This document shows positions 8,166 through 16,177 of a DNA stretch of 32,640 nucleotides, one piece after another (position 1 is the stretch's first letter; the number at the start of each line of letters is the position of its first letter). The notes under the pieces were generated by a model that was given only the letters and a program-made list of their open reading frames with translations, had not been told where the DNA came from and did no database searches. This DNA comes from JAAYAY01 sp964429355 (lineage in GTDB: Bacteria > Planctomycetota > Planctomycetia > Pirellulales > Thermoguttaceae), in contig CAYSCH010000060.1 in the NCBI GenBank assembly GCA_964429355.1, forward strand, positions 1 to 32,640. The letters are read 5' to 3'. Both the position numbers and the translations under genes were made by a program.

Positions 8166-10433
8166 ATGTTCAAGAACTTGAGGATTAGTTGGAAACTGGG
8201 ACTCGGCTTCGGCGTGGTGGTGTGCATCACACTGGCGCTGGGAGCCTACGGCTGGAACGCATTCCGGCAGGTCAGCGTGGCCACGGATCTGGTCACCAAT
8301 GCGAACGCGGCCATGGACGACCTGGGGAATCTGCGCAAGCACCGGATGGACTTTTCGCTGCGCGGGTTCGAGGTTGCCGAAGGGGAAACGCAGAGCAGCG
8401 CCGACAAGTGGGGCGAGACGATCAAGTCGCTGAATGAGCGGTTGGAGCAGCTTCGCGTGGCCCCGGGGACGAACGAGAAGCAGATTGGGCTTGTGGACCA
8501 GGCCGCCGGCGGCATGGAGTCGTACGCGAAGGTGTACGAGGAGACCCTTGGAGCGCGGCGGAGCCGGGATGAGGCGTTTGCGAACTGGGGCAAGATTGGC
8601 CGCGCGATCACGGAGAGAATCACCAAGGTGGTCAACGAAACGATCCTTCCGGAGCAGAAGGCTGCCGCCGACGCTGGCGATGTGGAGCGGCTCGCCCGTT
8701 GGGCGAAGATCGACCACGACTTCGCCGAGAAGATGGTCGGGGACTTCTTCCTGCTGCGAGTGAACGGCACCTATCTGCTTGCCAACAAGGGGGATGCGGA
8801 GTGGGAAGCCTACAAGCAGCAGTTGGCCAAACTGAAGGAAGGCACATCGCAGTGGGCCGAACTGGTCAAGGATCATCCGGGGCTCAGCGCAGTTGCCAAA
8901 GATCTTCAAGCCGATTTCGAGTCGCATGGAGCCAACGGTCAGGCCTTCTACGACGCGGTTGTGGCCACCCGCACGAGCGAGGCCAGCATGGCCAAGACCG
9001 CTCAGGAAGTGACGGCAAACATCAACGAGATGGCCGGCGACGTTCGCCAGGTGATGGCAGCCCGTCTGGCTCGGAGTCAGAGCTTGATGCTGATCCTGTC
9101 GGTCGGGGCCGGCGTGGTGGCCGCAGCATTGGCGGTATGGATCACCCGGCTGATCGTGGTCCCCGTGCGGAAGTGCATGGAGAGTGCCACGGCCCTGGCC
9201 AACCAGGACTTCAGCAAGCGGGCCGACGTTCAGACGAAAGACGAGATGGGCCAGATGGCGGTGGCCATCAATCGTTCGATCGACAATACGAAGAAGGCCT
9301 TTGAGGACATCCGCGAAGCCGCCGAGCGGGAGAAGAAGGCACAGGAAGAGCGTGCCGAGGCCGAACGCAAAGCGGCCGAGGAAGAGCGCCGCCGCGAGGC
9401 CGAGCAGGCCGAGATGGAGCGGAAGCGGATGGAAGAGGAGCAGCGGCGCAAGGAAGAGCAGGCGGAGATGGAGCGGAAGCAGGCCGAGGAGGAGCGCCGC
9501 AAGGCCGATATCCTGCGGCACAAAGTCGACGGATTGCTGACGGTGGTCACGGCCGCGGCGGAAGGCGACTTGACTCGCCGCGTGACGGTCGATGGCAACG
9601 AGGCGATCGACGAGTTGGCGGCCGGTATCGACAAGATGCTGCGAGACCTTTCGGAGATCATCGGGCAGGTTACGGAGAGCGCGGCCCAGTTCAACGAAGG
9701 GAGCCGCGTGATCGCCGAGAGCTCGCAGACGCTGGCCAACGGGGCGCAGTCGCAGAGTGCGAGCGTCGAGGAGATGAGCGCTTCGGTCGAGGAACTGGCG
9801 CGCAGCATCGAGGCTGTGAAGTGCAATGCGGAAAATGCCAACAAGGCGGCGATGGACACGAACACGCTCGCCAAGTCCGGCGGTTCGGCCGTGAGCAAGT
9901 CCATCGAGGCGATGGAACTGATCCGCACGAGTTCCAGCCAGATCAGCGAGATCATCCAGGTCATCTCCGAGATTGCCAGCCAGACGAACCTCCTGGCCCT
10001 GAACGCCGCCATCGAGGCAGCTCGTGCAGGCGAACACGGGATGGGATTCGCCGTCGTGGCGGACGAAGTCCGGAAGCTGGCCGAGCGGTCGAATCAGGCC
10101 GCCGGCGAGATCTCGAGCCTGATCAAGGAATCGTCGCAACGAGTCGAGGAAGGAGCTCGGCTCAGCGAGGAGACCGGCAAGGCGCTGGAGCAGATCGTCA
10201 GCGGTGTCGAATCCACCGCGAAGATGATTGCCGACATTGCCACCGCCACGCTCGAACAGGCGGGCAACGCCCGCGAAGTCTCGACTGCGATCCAGGGAAT
10301 TACGCAAGTCACCGAGCAGACCGCTGCGGGCAGCGAAGAGATGGCCTCCAGCAGCGAAGAGCTCGGAGCCCAGTCGGCAAGCCTGCGTGACCTGGTGAGC
10401 CGATTCAAGACCGAGAACAGTTCATCGCGGTAG
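8166..10433 (+). CDS. Methyl-accepting chemotaxis protein with charged coiled-coil insert
   Basis: The 755-residue receptor has a first membrane helix at ~9-31, a helical extracytoplasmic sensor domain to ~300, and a second membrane helix at ~305-330. A HAMP follows. A very charged helix at ~385-448 is rich in EEERRK and AEMERK and predicted coiled coil. A second HAMP-like segment (VVTAAAEGDLTRRV) and the signalling domain come next. The hairpin tip QTNLLALNAAIEAARAGE is intact, so it should couple to CheA/CheW. Neither cheA nor cheW is in the window. ATG 8166 has GGGAGAAG upstream and yields a standard N-terminus (MFKNLRISWKLGLGF). The ligand is unknown. The long insert may act as a rigid spacer between the two HAMP units. 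Confidence 0.93.
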   Translation: MFKNLRISWKLGLGFGVVVCITLALGAYGWNAFRQVSVATDLVTNANAAMDDLGNLRKHRMDFSLRGFEVAEGETQSSADKWGETIKSLNERLEQLRVAPGTNEKQIGLVDQAAGGMESYAKVYEETLGARRSRDEAFANWGKIGRAITERITKVVNETILPEQKAAADAGDVERLARWAKIDHDFAEKMVGDFFLLRVNGTYLLANKGDAEWEAYKQQLAKLKEGTSQWAELVKDHPGLSAVAKDLQADFESHGANGQAFYDAVVATRTSEASMAKTAQEVTANINEMAGDVRQVMAARLARSQSLMLILSVGAGVVAAALAVWITRLIVVPVRKCMESATALANQDFSKRADVQTKDEMGQMAVAINRSIDNTKKAFEDIREAAEREKKAQEERAEAERKAAEEERRREAEQAEMERKRMEEEQRRKEEQAEMERKQAEEERRKADILRHKVDGLLTVVTAAAEGDLTRRVTVDGNEAIDELAAGIDKMLRDLSEIIGQVTESAAQFNEGSRVIAESSQTLANGAQSQSASVEEMSASVEELARSIEAVKCNAENANKAAMDTNTLAKSGGSAVSKSIEAMELIRTSSSQISEIIQVISEIASQTNLLALNAAIEAARAGEHGMGFAVVADEVRKLAERSNQAAGEISSLIKESSQRVEEGARLSEETGKALEQIVSGVESTAKMIADIATATLEQAGNAREVSTAIQGITQVTEQTAAGSEEMASSSEELGAQSASLRDLVSRFKTENSSSR

Positions 10434-10496
10434 TGGACCGCCAAGCCGGTGAAAGCCGGTCAGGGTTGACGGCCGCTGAAGGTTCATCCCCTTGAA

Positions 10497-10540
10497 AGCA
10501 CGGGGCGCCATCCCCCTTGGGCGCCTCGTGCTCTTCTCAT
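10497..10540 (+). terminator. Intrinsic terminator after the chemoreceptor gene
   Basis: A 13-bp stem with one G-T wobble (10497-10509 with 10520-10532) is followed by a T-rich run. It ends the plus-strand chemoreceptor transcript and slightly overlaps the 3' end of the convergent TIGR03067 gene. Confidence 0.8.
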
Positions 10541-11082
10541 TTCTTGGGCGGCAATTCGCTATTGGCCTCCACGCGTTTCATGGCAAACAGGGTTCGGCCA
10601 TCGTAGGGTGTGGAGAGAAACTCGGTGGCGCGACGGCCGTTGATGGGCCCGAGGCACAGGAGCAAGGTATCGCCCTGGATCCAATAGACCCCTCGCTGGA
10701 GCCGCAACTCGGCTCCTCGGTACTCGTACCAATCCAGGCGTGGTGGATCGTCTTTCGTGTCGAGATTGTAGGCCACCACCTTGGGTGCACAACCGGCCTG
10801 AAACAGCTCGATCCTGCCGCGGCTGAAGCGGACATGGAGTTGCGTGGCAAGCTCGGGACGGGCCTTGGCTTGCTGTTCCAGATGGGTGACTTCCCAGAGC
10901 CCGACCAGGCTGTCGCGAGCCACAATCGCCTCCCATTCCTTGACCATGACCGGTTCCTGGTTGGATTGGCTGATCATTGCGGATCGCTGTGCGGCATCGG
11001 GAATCGGGATGGTGTCGGTGGGCGAAGGTTGAGCGGACAGAGTGACCGAGAGAATCGCCAGAAAAGGATGAAGAGCGGACAT
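10537..11082 (-). CDS. TIGR03067-domain secreted protein
   Basis: This 181-residue product has a short signal peptide (MSALHPFLAILSVTLSAQPS). The domain matches what I recall of the planctomycete-rich TIGR03067 family: an LVGLWEV opening, a central strand region, then RGVYWIQGDTLLLCLGP and RRATEFLSTP. The function of the family is unknown; it is exported. The frame extends upstream to 11388, but ATG 11082 is chosen because GGGGAG lies about 7 bp upstream and the signal peptide then starts correctly. A promoter-like pair sits about 55-85 bp upstream. The gene converges on the chemoreceptor gene and is probably monocistronic. Confidence 0.82.
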   Translation of the reverse strand: MSALHPFLAILSVTLSAQPSPTDTIPIPDAAQRSAMISQSNQEPVMVKEWEAIVARDSLVGLWEVTHLEQQAKARPELATQLHVRFSRGRIELFQAGCAPKVVAYNLDTKDDPPRLDWYEYRGAELRLQRGVYWIQGDTLLLCLGPINGRRATEFLSTPYDGRTLFAMKRVEANSELPPKK

Positions 11083-11137
11083 GGGAAAATCTCCCCGACT
11101 TGAAGTTGCCGGACCAGGTGAGAGGGCTCCGTAACCC

Positions 11138-11166
11138 ATTATTGGCAACCAGGAGACAGTTCTCAA
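11138..11166 (-). promoter_or_regulatory. Sigma-70-like promoter for the TIGR03067 gene
   Basis: Read on the minus strand, TTGAGA (11166-11161), a 17-bp spacer and AATAAT (11143-11138) precede the start codon by about 55 bp. The match is by eye only. Confidence 0.45.
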
Positions 11167-11294
11167 GCTCGAACTTGTCGCACCTGGGGGAAGAGCGTCG
11201 AATCTTCGCTGGAAACGGCGTGTGGGGGCGTCGAGCAGGCGGGCGAGGACAATAACTCCCGCGAGGGGGTGATAAAAGTTCCCTTGCGGAACAG

Positions 11295-11322
11295 TTGACA
11301 TCTGCAGTCGATCAATTAGAAT
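11295..11322 (+). promoter_or_regulatory. Strong sigma-70-like promoter
   Basis: TTGACA (11295-11300), a 16-bp spacer and TAGAAT (11317-11322) form a near-consensus promoter. It would drive the coiled-coil gene pair from 11671 through a leader of about 340 nt, or a separate small RNA. Confidence 0.55.
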
Positions 11323-11670
11323 CGGCCTCGAACGGCAGAGACAGAGGTCGCTGAACGCCCACGCAATGAGGCGACGCGAAGCAGTCATGGCGATCGAAGT
11401 CAGACCTGCGCGGCCCGGTGGCGCTAAGGATCAAGGCACAGGCAAGTTTCGTTTTGGGTGAAATACCCAGCCGGTGATTGTTGGTACTCGAAAGGGAGCC
11501 GGCAGATCGCGAACGATGGTTGGCCACGATTCTCAGGTCATTCTTTACTGCCGACTGCTCTCGTTTGGTTGCTTCTGTATTGATTGCATGGCGCCTTCTG
11601 CGCGTGGATGTCGGCGATCCGACGGTCGCTGTTAACGTTGATGCAGGCTTGAAATTCTTGGAGACAGCCC

Positions 11671-12396
11671 ATGACGTCTGAAAAAAACCCGGCAGCTGAG
11701 AACGATGCACTTGAGAAGAAGATCGCGGCGATCGAGCAGGAAGTGGCCACGGTGAAAGTCGTGATTCGGCGAGCAAGCCGAACGCGGCTTGCGATACTGT
11801 TGGCCGTTCTCCTGATTATCGGGGCCGCAATATGGAGCTTCTACAATCTGGCCAAGGATTTCACGTCCAAAGAGAACATGGACCTGCTGGCGAACACGGC
11901 GCGCGTGAGAGCCGAGAGCACCTCGCAGGAAGCCGTCAAACAGGCGAAGGCCCTTGCGGAGACTTCACTGCCTGTCTTGCGTGACGCGTTTACCGCGCAG
12001 GTGAACAAGGACAGAGCGGCGTATCAGGCCGCATTGGACAGAGAGAGTCAGGCACTTTCGAAGAATCTGCAAACGGCATTGGAGAAGAAGCTTCGGGCGC
12101 ACCTCGACGAATCTTCGAGCAAGTACCAGGAGATCCTGCGGGATGAGTTTCCCGATCTCCAGGATCCGAAACTGATGGAACAGATGTATGCGAACGTGGC
12201 GAACATGATGGACCGGTTGGTCGAGGAGTACTATTCGGCCGAGATTCGAGGGCAGATTGAGGGGATGAATGACAAGTGGCTCAAGTTTGATCTGGCGGAG
12301 TTGCCGAAGGAGGGGGAGCCATCCCTTGAGATGCAGTTCGTGGCCAGCCTGTTCTACCTGGCCGCCATGAAGATTGACGAGAAATCGGTCCAGTAA
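11671..12396 (+). CDS. Membrane-anchored coiled-coil protein, first of a paralogous pair
   Basis: The family of this 241-residue protein is not recognised. A short cytoplasmic helical segment with heptad character (residues ~10-35) leads into one membrane helix (~40-61, LAILLAVLLIIGAAIWSFYN). About 180 mostly helical, charged residues follow (SLPVLRDAFTAQVNKDRAAY, ALDRESQALSKNLQTALEKK), presumably outside the cytoplasm. It shares this plan, and some sequence flavour (LPVLR..AQV versus IPAIR..AQV), with the next gene, which suggests duplication. GGAG lies 7 bp before the ATG. The two genes are 58 bp apart and share a terminator at 13688. A structural or envelope role is plausible but unproven. 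Confidence 0.75.
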   Translation: MTSEKNPAAENDALEKKIAAIEQEVATVKVVIRRASRTRLAILLAVLLIIGAAIWSFYNLAKDFTSKENMDLLANTARVRAESTSQEAVKQAKALAETSLPVLRDAFTAQVNKDRAAYQAALDRESQALSKNLQTALEKKLRAHLDESSSKYQEILRDEFPDLQDPKLMEQMYANVANMMDRLVEEYYSAEIRGQIEGMNDKWLKFDLAELPKEGEPSLEMQFVASLFYLAAMKIDEKSVQ

Positions 12397-12454
12397 CCTG
12401 AGCGGGCTCGTCCATGTGCATAAATCAATCCACTTCCTGAAAGGATAGACCTCA

Positions 12455-13564
12455 ATGTCTTCAAGCAAGTCACTTCCCGAACGTATCGAGGGCGTCTATC
12501 GCGAGTTGCGGTCGATGCGTCGGCGATTCCGCCTGAGCGCCTGGATCACGTTGATCGTGGGCGGTCTTCTCCTGCTTCTTGTCGGATTTTACTTTGCGTA
12601 CGGCTACAGCAAGATATCCGAACTGCGAGACCCGGAGCTGATCGTTTCGCTGGTTGGCCAGATGGTGGATGACCAGATTCCGGCCATACGGCAGAACTTG
12701 GAAGCCCAAGTGGAGCAGAACGCAACGACCTGGGCGGAGCAGGCAAGCCAGCAGTTGTTGGCGCAGATTTCGCCGTTGCGAGAACAGATCGAAGCATTGG
12801 CGCTAGACCAGTCGGATGCGGTTATCGCGCAGGTCGACATGGTGGGCGAGGAGAAGTTTCGCGAGATTCTTAACCAGAACCGCGCGGATGTGCAGAAGGC
12901 AATCGACGACCTGAAGAAGGGCGAAGCCGCGCCCGACGCGTTGATGTTGACGATTCAACTGGCAATCGAGAAAGAGCTCCAGATCGATTCGGAGAACCAG
13001 GCGGAAGTCATTCGGGCTTTCGTGACCGAACTGAACGCGAGCATGGAGAGATTGCAGAAGGACGAGGGCTTGAACCGCGAGCAGAAAGCGGAGCGCCGGG
13101 CGCTGATGCTGGCAAGACGTCTCCAGTTGATGCATATCGGCGACTTCACGGCGGAAGACATCGCCGCTGCGATGCCGGCGGTGACCCAAATGGCCGAGCA
13201 GATGGAATCGCAGCGACTGAAGGCGCAGGCCAAAGAAACCTCAGTGACTGCGTCTGGGGCACCGGCTGAGACTGTTGCGGCCCCTGTCAAGCCCGAGGAA
13301 AAGAAGGAACCAGCCGCCGAAGAGAAGCCGGCCGATAAGCCGGAAGAGGCCAAGCCGGAAGAGGCCAAGCCGGAAGAGGCCAAGCCCGAAGAGGCCAAGC
13401 CCGAAGAGGCCAAGCCCGAAGAGACTAAGCCGGAAGAGACTAAGCCGGAAGAGGCTAAGCCCGCGGACATGCCCGAAGAAAAGAAGGAAGCGGCAGCCGA
13501 AGAGAAGCCCGCCGACAAGCCGGAGGAGGCGGCCAAGCCGGCCGAAAAGCCTGAGGAGAAATAG
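12455..13564 (+). CDS. Membrane-anchored coiled-coil protein with KPEEA repeat tail
   Basis: This 369-residue protein has a basic N-terminus, one membrane helix at ~28-50 and a helical region at ~55-270 with many Gln and Glu. Its low-complexity tail (~275-369) is made of Lys, Pro, Glu and Ala. The tail contains eight perfect five-residue repeats (KPEEA or KPEET, residues 295-334). The plan matches the preceding gene: membrane helix, then a segment like QIPAIRQNLEAQVEQNA. AAAGGAT lies 9 bp before the ATG. Such extended charged Pro-rich tails often span periplasm or contact wall polymers, as in TonB-like linkers; this is analogy only. Repeat number probably varies between strains. The function is unknown. 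Confidence 0.78.
   Translation: MSSSKSLPERIEGVYRELRSMRRRFRLSAWITLIVGGLLLLLVGFYFAYGYSKISELRDPELIVSLVGQMVDDQIPAIRQNLEAQVEQNATTWAEQASQQLLAQISPLREQIEALALDQSDAVIAQVDMVGEEKFREILNQNRADVQKAIDDLKKGEAAPDALMLTIQLAIEKELQIDSENQAEVIRAFVTELNASMERLQKDEGLNREQKAERRALMLARRLQLMHIGDFTAEDIAAAMPAVTQMAEQMESQRLKAQAKETSVTASGAPAETVAAPVKPEEKKEPAAEEKPADKPEEAKPEEAKPEEAKPEEAKPEEAKPEETKPEETKPEEAKPADMPEEKKEAAAEEKPADKPEEAAKPAEKPEEK
13337..13456 (+). repeat. Eight in-frame 15-bp tandem repeats (KPEEA/T)
   Basis: The unit is AAGCCSGAAGAGRCY, repeated eight times without spacers. Units 1-5 and 8 encode KPEEA and units 6-7 encode KPEET. Third-position differences (CCG versus CCC, GCC versus GCT) show blocks of recent duplication: units 1-3 are identical, as are units 4 and 5. 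Confidence 0.95.
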
Positions 13565-13687
13565 AGGGAAGGTTGATCGTTCAACGCCAAGTTGAATTCA
13601 TGGCCATTCGCTCCTGGCTGAACTTATCAGGCGCGTGCGCCGAAGCTTCTGCCGGAGAGACGGCATCTTGCCGCGAGAAAACCCCGA

Positions 13688-13722
13688 GTGCCGCTGCTCT
13701 TGAACGAGCAGCGGCACGTTTT
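13688..13722 (+). terminator. Intrinsic terminator of the coiled-coil gene pair
   Basis: A perfect 12-bp stem (13688-13699 with 13706-13717) with a 6-nt loop is followed by GTTTTAG. On the other strand a T-rich stretch follows after a few bases, so it may also serve the convergent gene ending at 13794. Confidence 0.85.
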
Positions 13723-13793
13723 AGTAGCCCTCACAAAACGTTTGAGTTTCCCACGGGCATGGATGTGCACAGCCGGTGGTTTGTTAGCGGCTC

Positions 13794-16034
13794 TTAATTC
13801 CGGGGCGATGGGCACCAGAAGGATCGAAAATAGGCCTCGTCGGTCGCATAGGCGTCCACGGGGGTGGTATTTGGCTGCAGATCCTTTGGCAGGATGCCGT
13901 AACGCTGCATCTCGCGGAGATATTGGCGGCTCGGTTGCTCCGGTGTACCGCCGTCCATGATCGCATAGGTGCCGTTGGCCACGGCGCCGCAGTCCAACCA
14001 GAGGCGGATAAGCCGGGCTTCGCCGGGGGAGACGTGCACGTCGTAATGGCTGCCGTCGATGCGAGTCATGAGCTTGCTGGCCGAACTTCCGATCTGGCGA
14101 GGGGGACGGTTTCCGTGGGCATTCCGGCCGTCGACCACTTCTTCATGTCGTCGAACCAACTCCACATAGGAGGCGAGGACCCTTCCAGCGCCATGAGACG
14201 GCACTCCGCGAGAGCCGGCCAGGCAGATCGCTCCGTCAGGATTGTTCGCTCCGTGACACGCCACGCAGTGCTTATCGAGAATCGGCTGGATGTGGCGGCG
14301 GAAATCGACGATTTCGGGAATGCCTTCGATGGGTTCGATACGGCTCGGCGGCCGCCTGACGGCCTGGAGTGTTAACGGGCCGGGATTTTTCGGGGTGACG
14401 GTGCGAGGTTCGTGGCATCCAACGCAACTGGTGGTTTCGCCGGGCTGGAGGGTGACAAAGCTCTGCATCTTCTTGACCGAGAGCTCATTCTCGTCCAAAG
14501 CCACGAAGAACAGGCTTCGCATGGCGGGGACCTCGAAGTAGGCAGAACCGTCGGCCTCGACGGGGACCATTCCGAGAATTCGCGAGAGTGTAAAGGGCCC
14601 CCAGAGGCTGATTCCGTCGAATCCCGGGCTGACGTGGAAGGGGGCGGGCAGTTGTTCGAGAACGAGGAGACGCTTGATCTCGCCCGGCCGGACCCCCTCC
14701 ATGTTGCGCCCGCGGGTTACGTCGCTGAGGATGAGACGGCCGACGTCCGTGTCTGTCTTGGCTCGATCGGCCATCACCGGCTCGCGCCGTCGGGGGCGAA
14801 CAGGTACCGGCTCGTGCATCCGCATTTCTGGCCGCGGATCTGCCAGGCTGTGAAGAAGTCGCGTCTGCCCCCGATCGTCCATCAGGTGGAGTTCCCGGTG
14901 GCGAACGACGAGAAACGCGGTCGCGGAGAGGGGATAGGGATCGCGCCAAGCCGCTTCTTCGTGGATCTGTCTGGCAAAAGGCTGATGGTCGGGGCCGCCG
15001 CGCGGATCGATGATCGTGATGAATCCTTGATGCTCGCGTTGACCATGGCCGGGAGAGAACACGGATACAACCGATCGCGTTGCCGGAATCGGCTTTGCAT
15101 CGAGCATCGCCTCGGCACCGGCAACATTGTCGTAGTCGACAACGTTGCCGTTTCTGGAGGCAATATTGGAGGCCATGCCGGTCGGGAACATGTTGCCGAA
15201 ATAGGTCATCTGACCGGTGCCGTCGAGACTGACCGTCCAGAGATGGTGGTAGGCGAGCTGGCTGCGATCGTTGTATTCCCAGCGGGTGTAGAGCAGGCGG
15301 CCATCGGGCAGGACCGCCGGCGTGTTTTCCGTGACGGAATTGCTGCTGATCATGCGCAGGTTCTGGCCGTCGCCATCGCAGCGATGGAGATTGGCCACCG
15401 GCACTTTCCAGCAAGCCACCCAACGGTTGCAGCGGGACGAGCAGAAGACGATATCTCCGTCGGGAAGATAGGTCGGTTCGATATCGTCGAAAGGCCCATC
15501 GGTCAACTGCCGCAAGCCGGTGCCATCGACGTTCATTTCGTAGAGGTGATAGTTTTCCGTGCCGCCGGGGCGATAGGAGAAGAGCACCTTGCGGCCGTCG
15601 TAGTGGATCTGGGGATCGCGAACGCCGCCGGCAGGATCGTCGAGCAGCACTGTTACCTGGCCGACTTCCTCAGCGAAGTAGCGCTGTTTTCCGACCAGGA
15701 CGAGGCGGCCGACGACGCCGGCCGCGAAACCGTGACCCTCATGACGGTACACTCGGCCAAAGGCCTTGAGTTCGACGCCGTGTTCATCNNNNNNNNNNAA
15801 TCGGCCGAGCTGACCACCGATGGGGTAGGCTTTTTCGTCGGGGTTGTGGCTGTAGTATCCGAAGTTGGCGTAGTAGTGCCCGTCGGGACCATAGGGTCGC
15901 ATCGCAAAGATCACGTCCGTTACGTCCGCGGGGAGGACGGCTTGCTCTGGCGGGTCAGGCAAAGGCGCGGAGGAGGCCGAACAGATGGGCAACCCGAAGA
16001 GAAACAGGGTGAGGACAGGATGAAGGGGCGCCAT
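13794..16034 (-). CDS. Hydrazine synthase alpha-middle-domain-like di-heme protein, broken by an assembly gap
   Basis: This exported protein (signal peptide MAPLHPVLTLFLFGLPICSA) has TolB/WD40-like blades and two c-type heme motifs. The blades include VRDPQIHYDGRKVLFSYRPG, YLPDGDIVFCSSRCNRW and LRQLTDGPFDDIEP. The heme motifs are CVGCH (14412-14426) and CVACH (14253-14267). It resembles the HZS-alpha-domain proteins common in heterotrophic planctomycetes, so it does not imply anammox. A periplasmic redox or substrate-binding role is likely; the reaction is unknown. The reading frame is interrupted: 15663-15788 reads as foreign helicase sequence, followed by ten Ns. The authentic protein should run from GGQLGR across a few missing residues straight to GQVTVLLDDPAGG. 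The frame opens to 16142, but ATG 16034 with GGAG upstream gives the signal peptide. Confidence 0.82.
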   Translation of the reverse strand: MAPLHPVLTLFLFGLPICSASSAPLPDPPEQAVLPADVTDVIFAMRPYGPDGHYYANFGYYSHNPDEKAYPIGGQLGRXXXXDEHGVELKAFGRVYRHEGHGFAAGVVGRLVLVGKQRYFAEEVGQVTVLLDDPAGGVRDPQIHYDGRKVLFSYRPGGTENYHLYEMNVDGTGLRQLTDGPFDDIEPTYLPDGDIVFCSSRCNRWVACWKVPVANLHRCDGDGQNLRMISSNSVTENTPAVLPDGRLLYTRWEYNDRSQLAYHHLWTVSLDGTGQMTYFGNMFPTGMASNIASRNGNVVDYDNVAGAEAMLDAKPIPATRSVVSVFSPGHGQREHQGFITIIDPRGGPDHQPFARQIHEEAAWRDPYPLSATAFLVVRHRELHLMDDRGQTRLLHSLADPRPEMRMHEPVPVRPRRREPVMADRAKTDTDVGRLILSDVTRGRNMEGVRPGEIKRLLVLEQLPAPFHVSPGFDGISLWGPFTLSRILGMVPVEADGSAYFEVPAMRSLFFVALDENELSVKKMQSFVTLQPGETTSCVGCHEPRTVTPKNPGPLTLQAVRRPPSRIEPIEGIPEIVDFRRHIQPILDKHCVACHGANNPDGAICLAGSRGVPSHGAGRVLASYVELVRRHEEVVDGRNAHGNRPPRQIGSSASKLMTRIDGSHYDVHVSPGEARLIRLWLDCGAVANGTYAIMDGGTPEQPSRQYLREMQRYGILPKDLQPNTTPVDAYATDEAYFRSFWCPSPRN
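15663..15788 (+). pseudogene. Misplaced UvrD/PcrA-type helicase fragment (probable assembly chimera)
   Basis: The plus strand reads 42 uninterrupted codons containing DFLSEVALFS and VTLMTVHSAKGLEFDAVFI. The latter is the motif V region of UvrD/Rep/PcrA superfamily 1 helicases. There is no start, and the frame runs into the N gap. The same bases in the minus frame give residues unlike the surrounding di-heme family. The CTGGCC at 15657-15662 fits both genes and may mark the false join. It is most likely a chimeric contig end; a real insertion is less likely. Confidence 0.85.
15789..15798. other. Assembly gap (10 Ns)
   Basis: Ten consecutive N bases inside the di-heme gene mark a scaffold join of unknown true length. 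It directly abuts the misplaced helicase fragment. Confidence 0.99.
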
Positions 16035-16177
16035 GCAGGTGAGGCTCCGTGAGGTGGGAAAGCGCCGCAGGCGTGTCTGTTGTGCCTGCTGCCGAGTGAG
16101 CCATCGGTGTGTATCACCACCACCATAGCGTCCGGCGTGCATCCGGGCAACGGAGACGGCGGGAATGGCAGAGAATG

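Larger units (their letters stand above)
11083..11670. other. Divergent intergenic region
   Basis: These 588 bp separate two divergent genes. They hold the minus-strand promoter at 11138-11166 and the plus-strand promoter at 11295-11322. The rest (about 11330-11660) would be a long plus-strand leader with a weak GCCGG/CCGGC dyad around 11470-11507. No coding sequence there is persuasive. Confidence 0.5.

Noticed and set aside
8046..10307. 753-codon minus-strand open frame opposite the chemoreceptor gene
   Set aside because: It is an antisense shadow of a GC-rich gene. The plus-strand frame has complete chemoreceptor domains, while the minus frame has no family character and is rich in His, Arg and Leu.
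13337..13456. Tandem repeats as a possible CRISPR array
   Set aside because: Units are 15 bp with no spacers and stay in frame in a Pro-Glu-Lys protein tail.
13794..16034. Evidence for an anammox organism
   Set aside because: Proteins with this domain are common in non-anammox planctomycetes and no other hydrazine or anammox gene is present.
14412..16052. 546-codon plus-strand frame opposite the di-heme gene
   Set aside because: Shadow frame, except for the 42 codons at 15663-15788, which are real helicase sequence but belong elsewhere.
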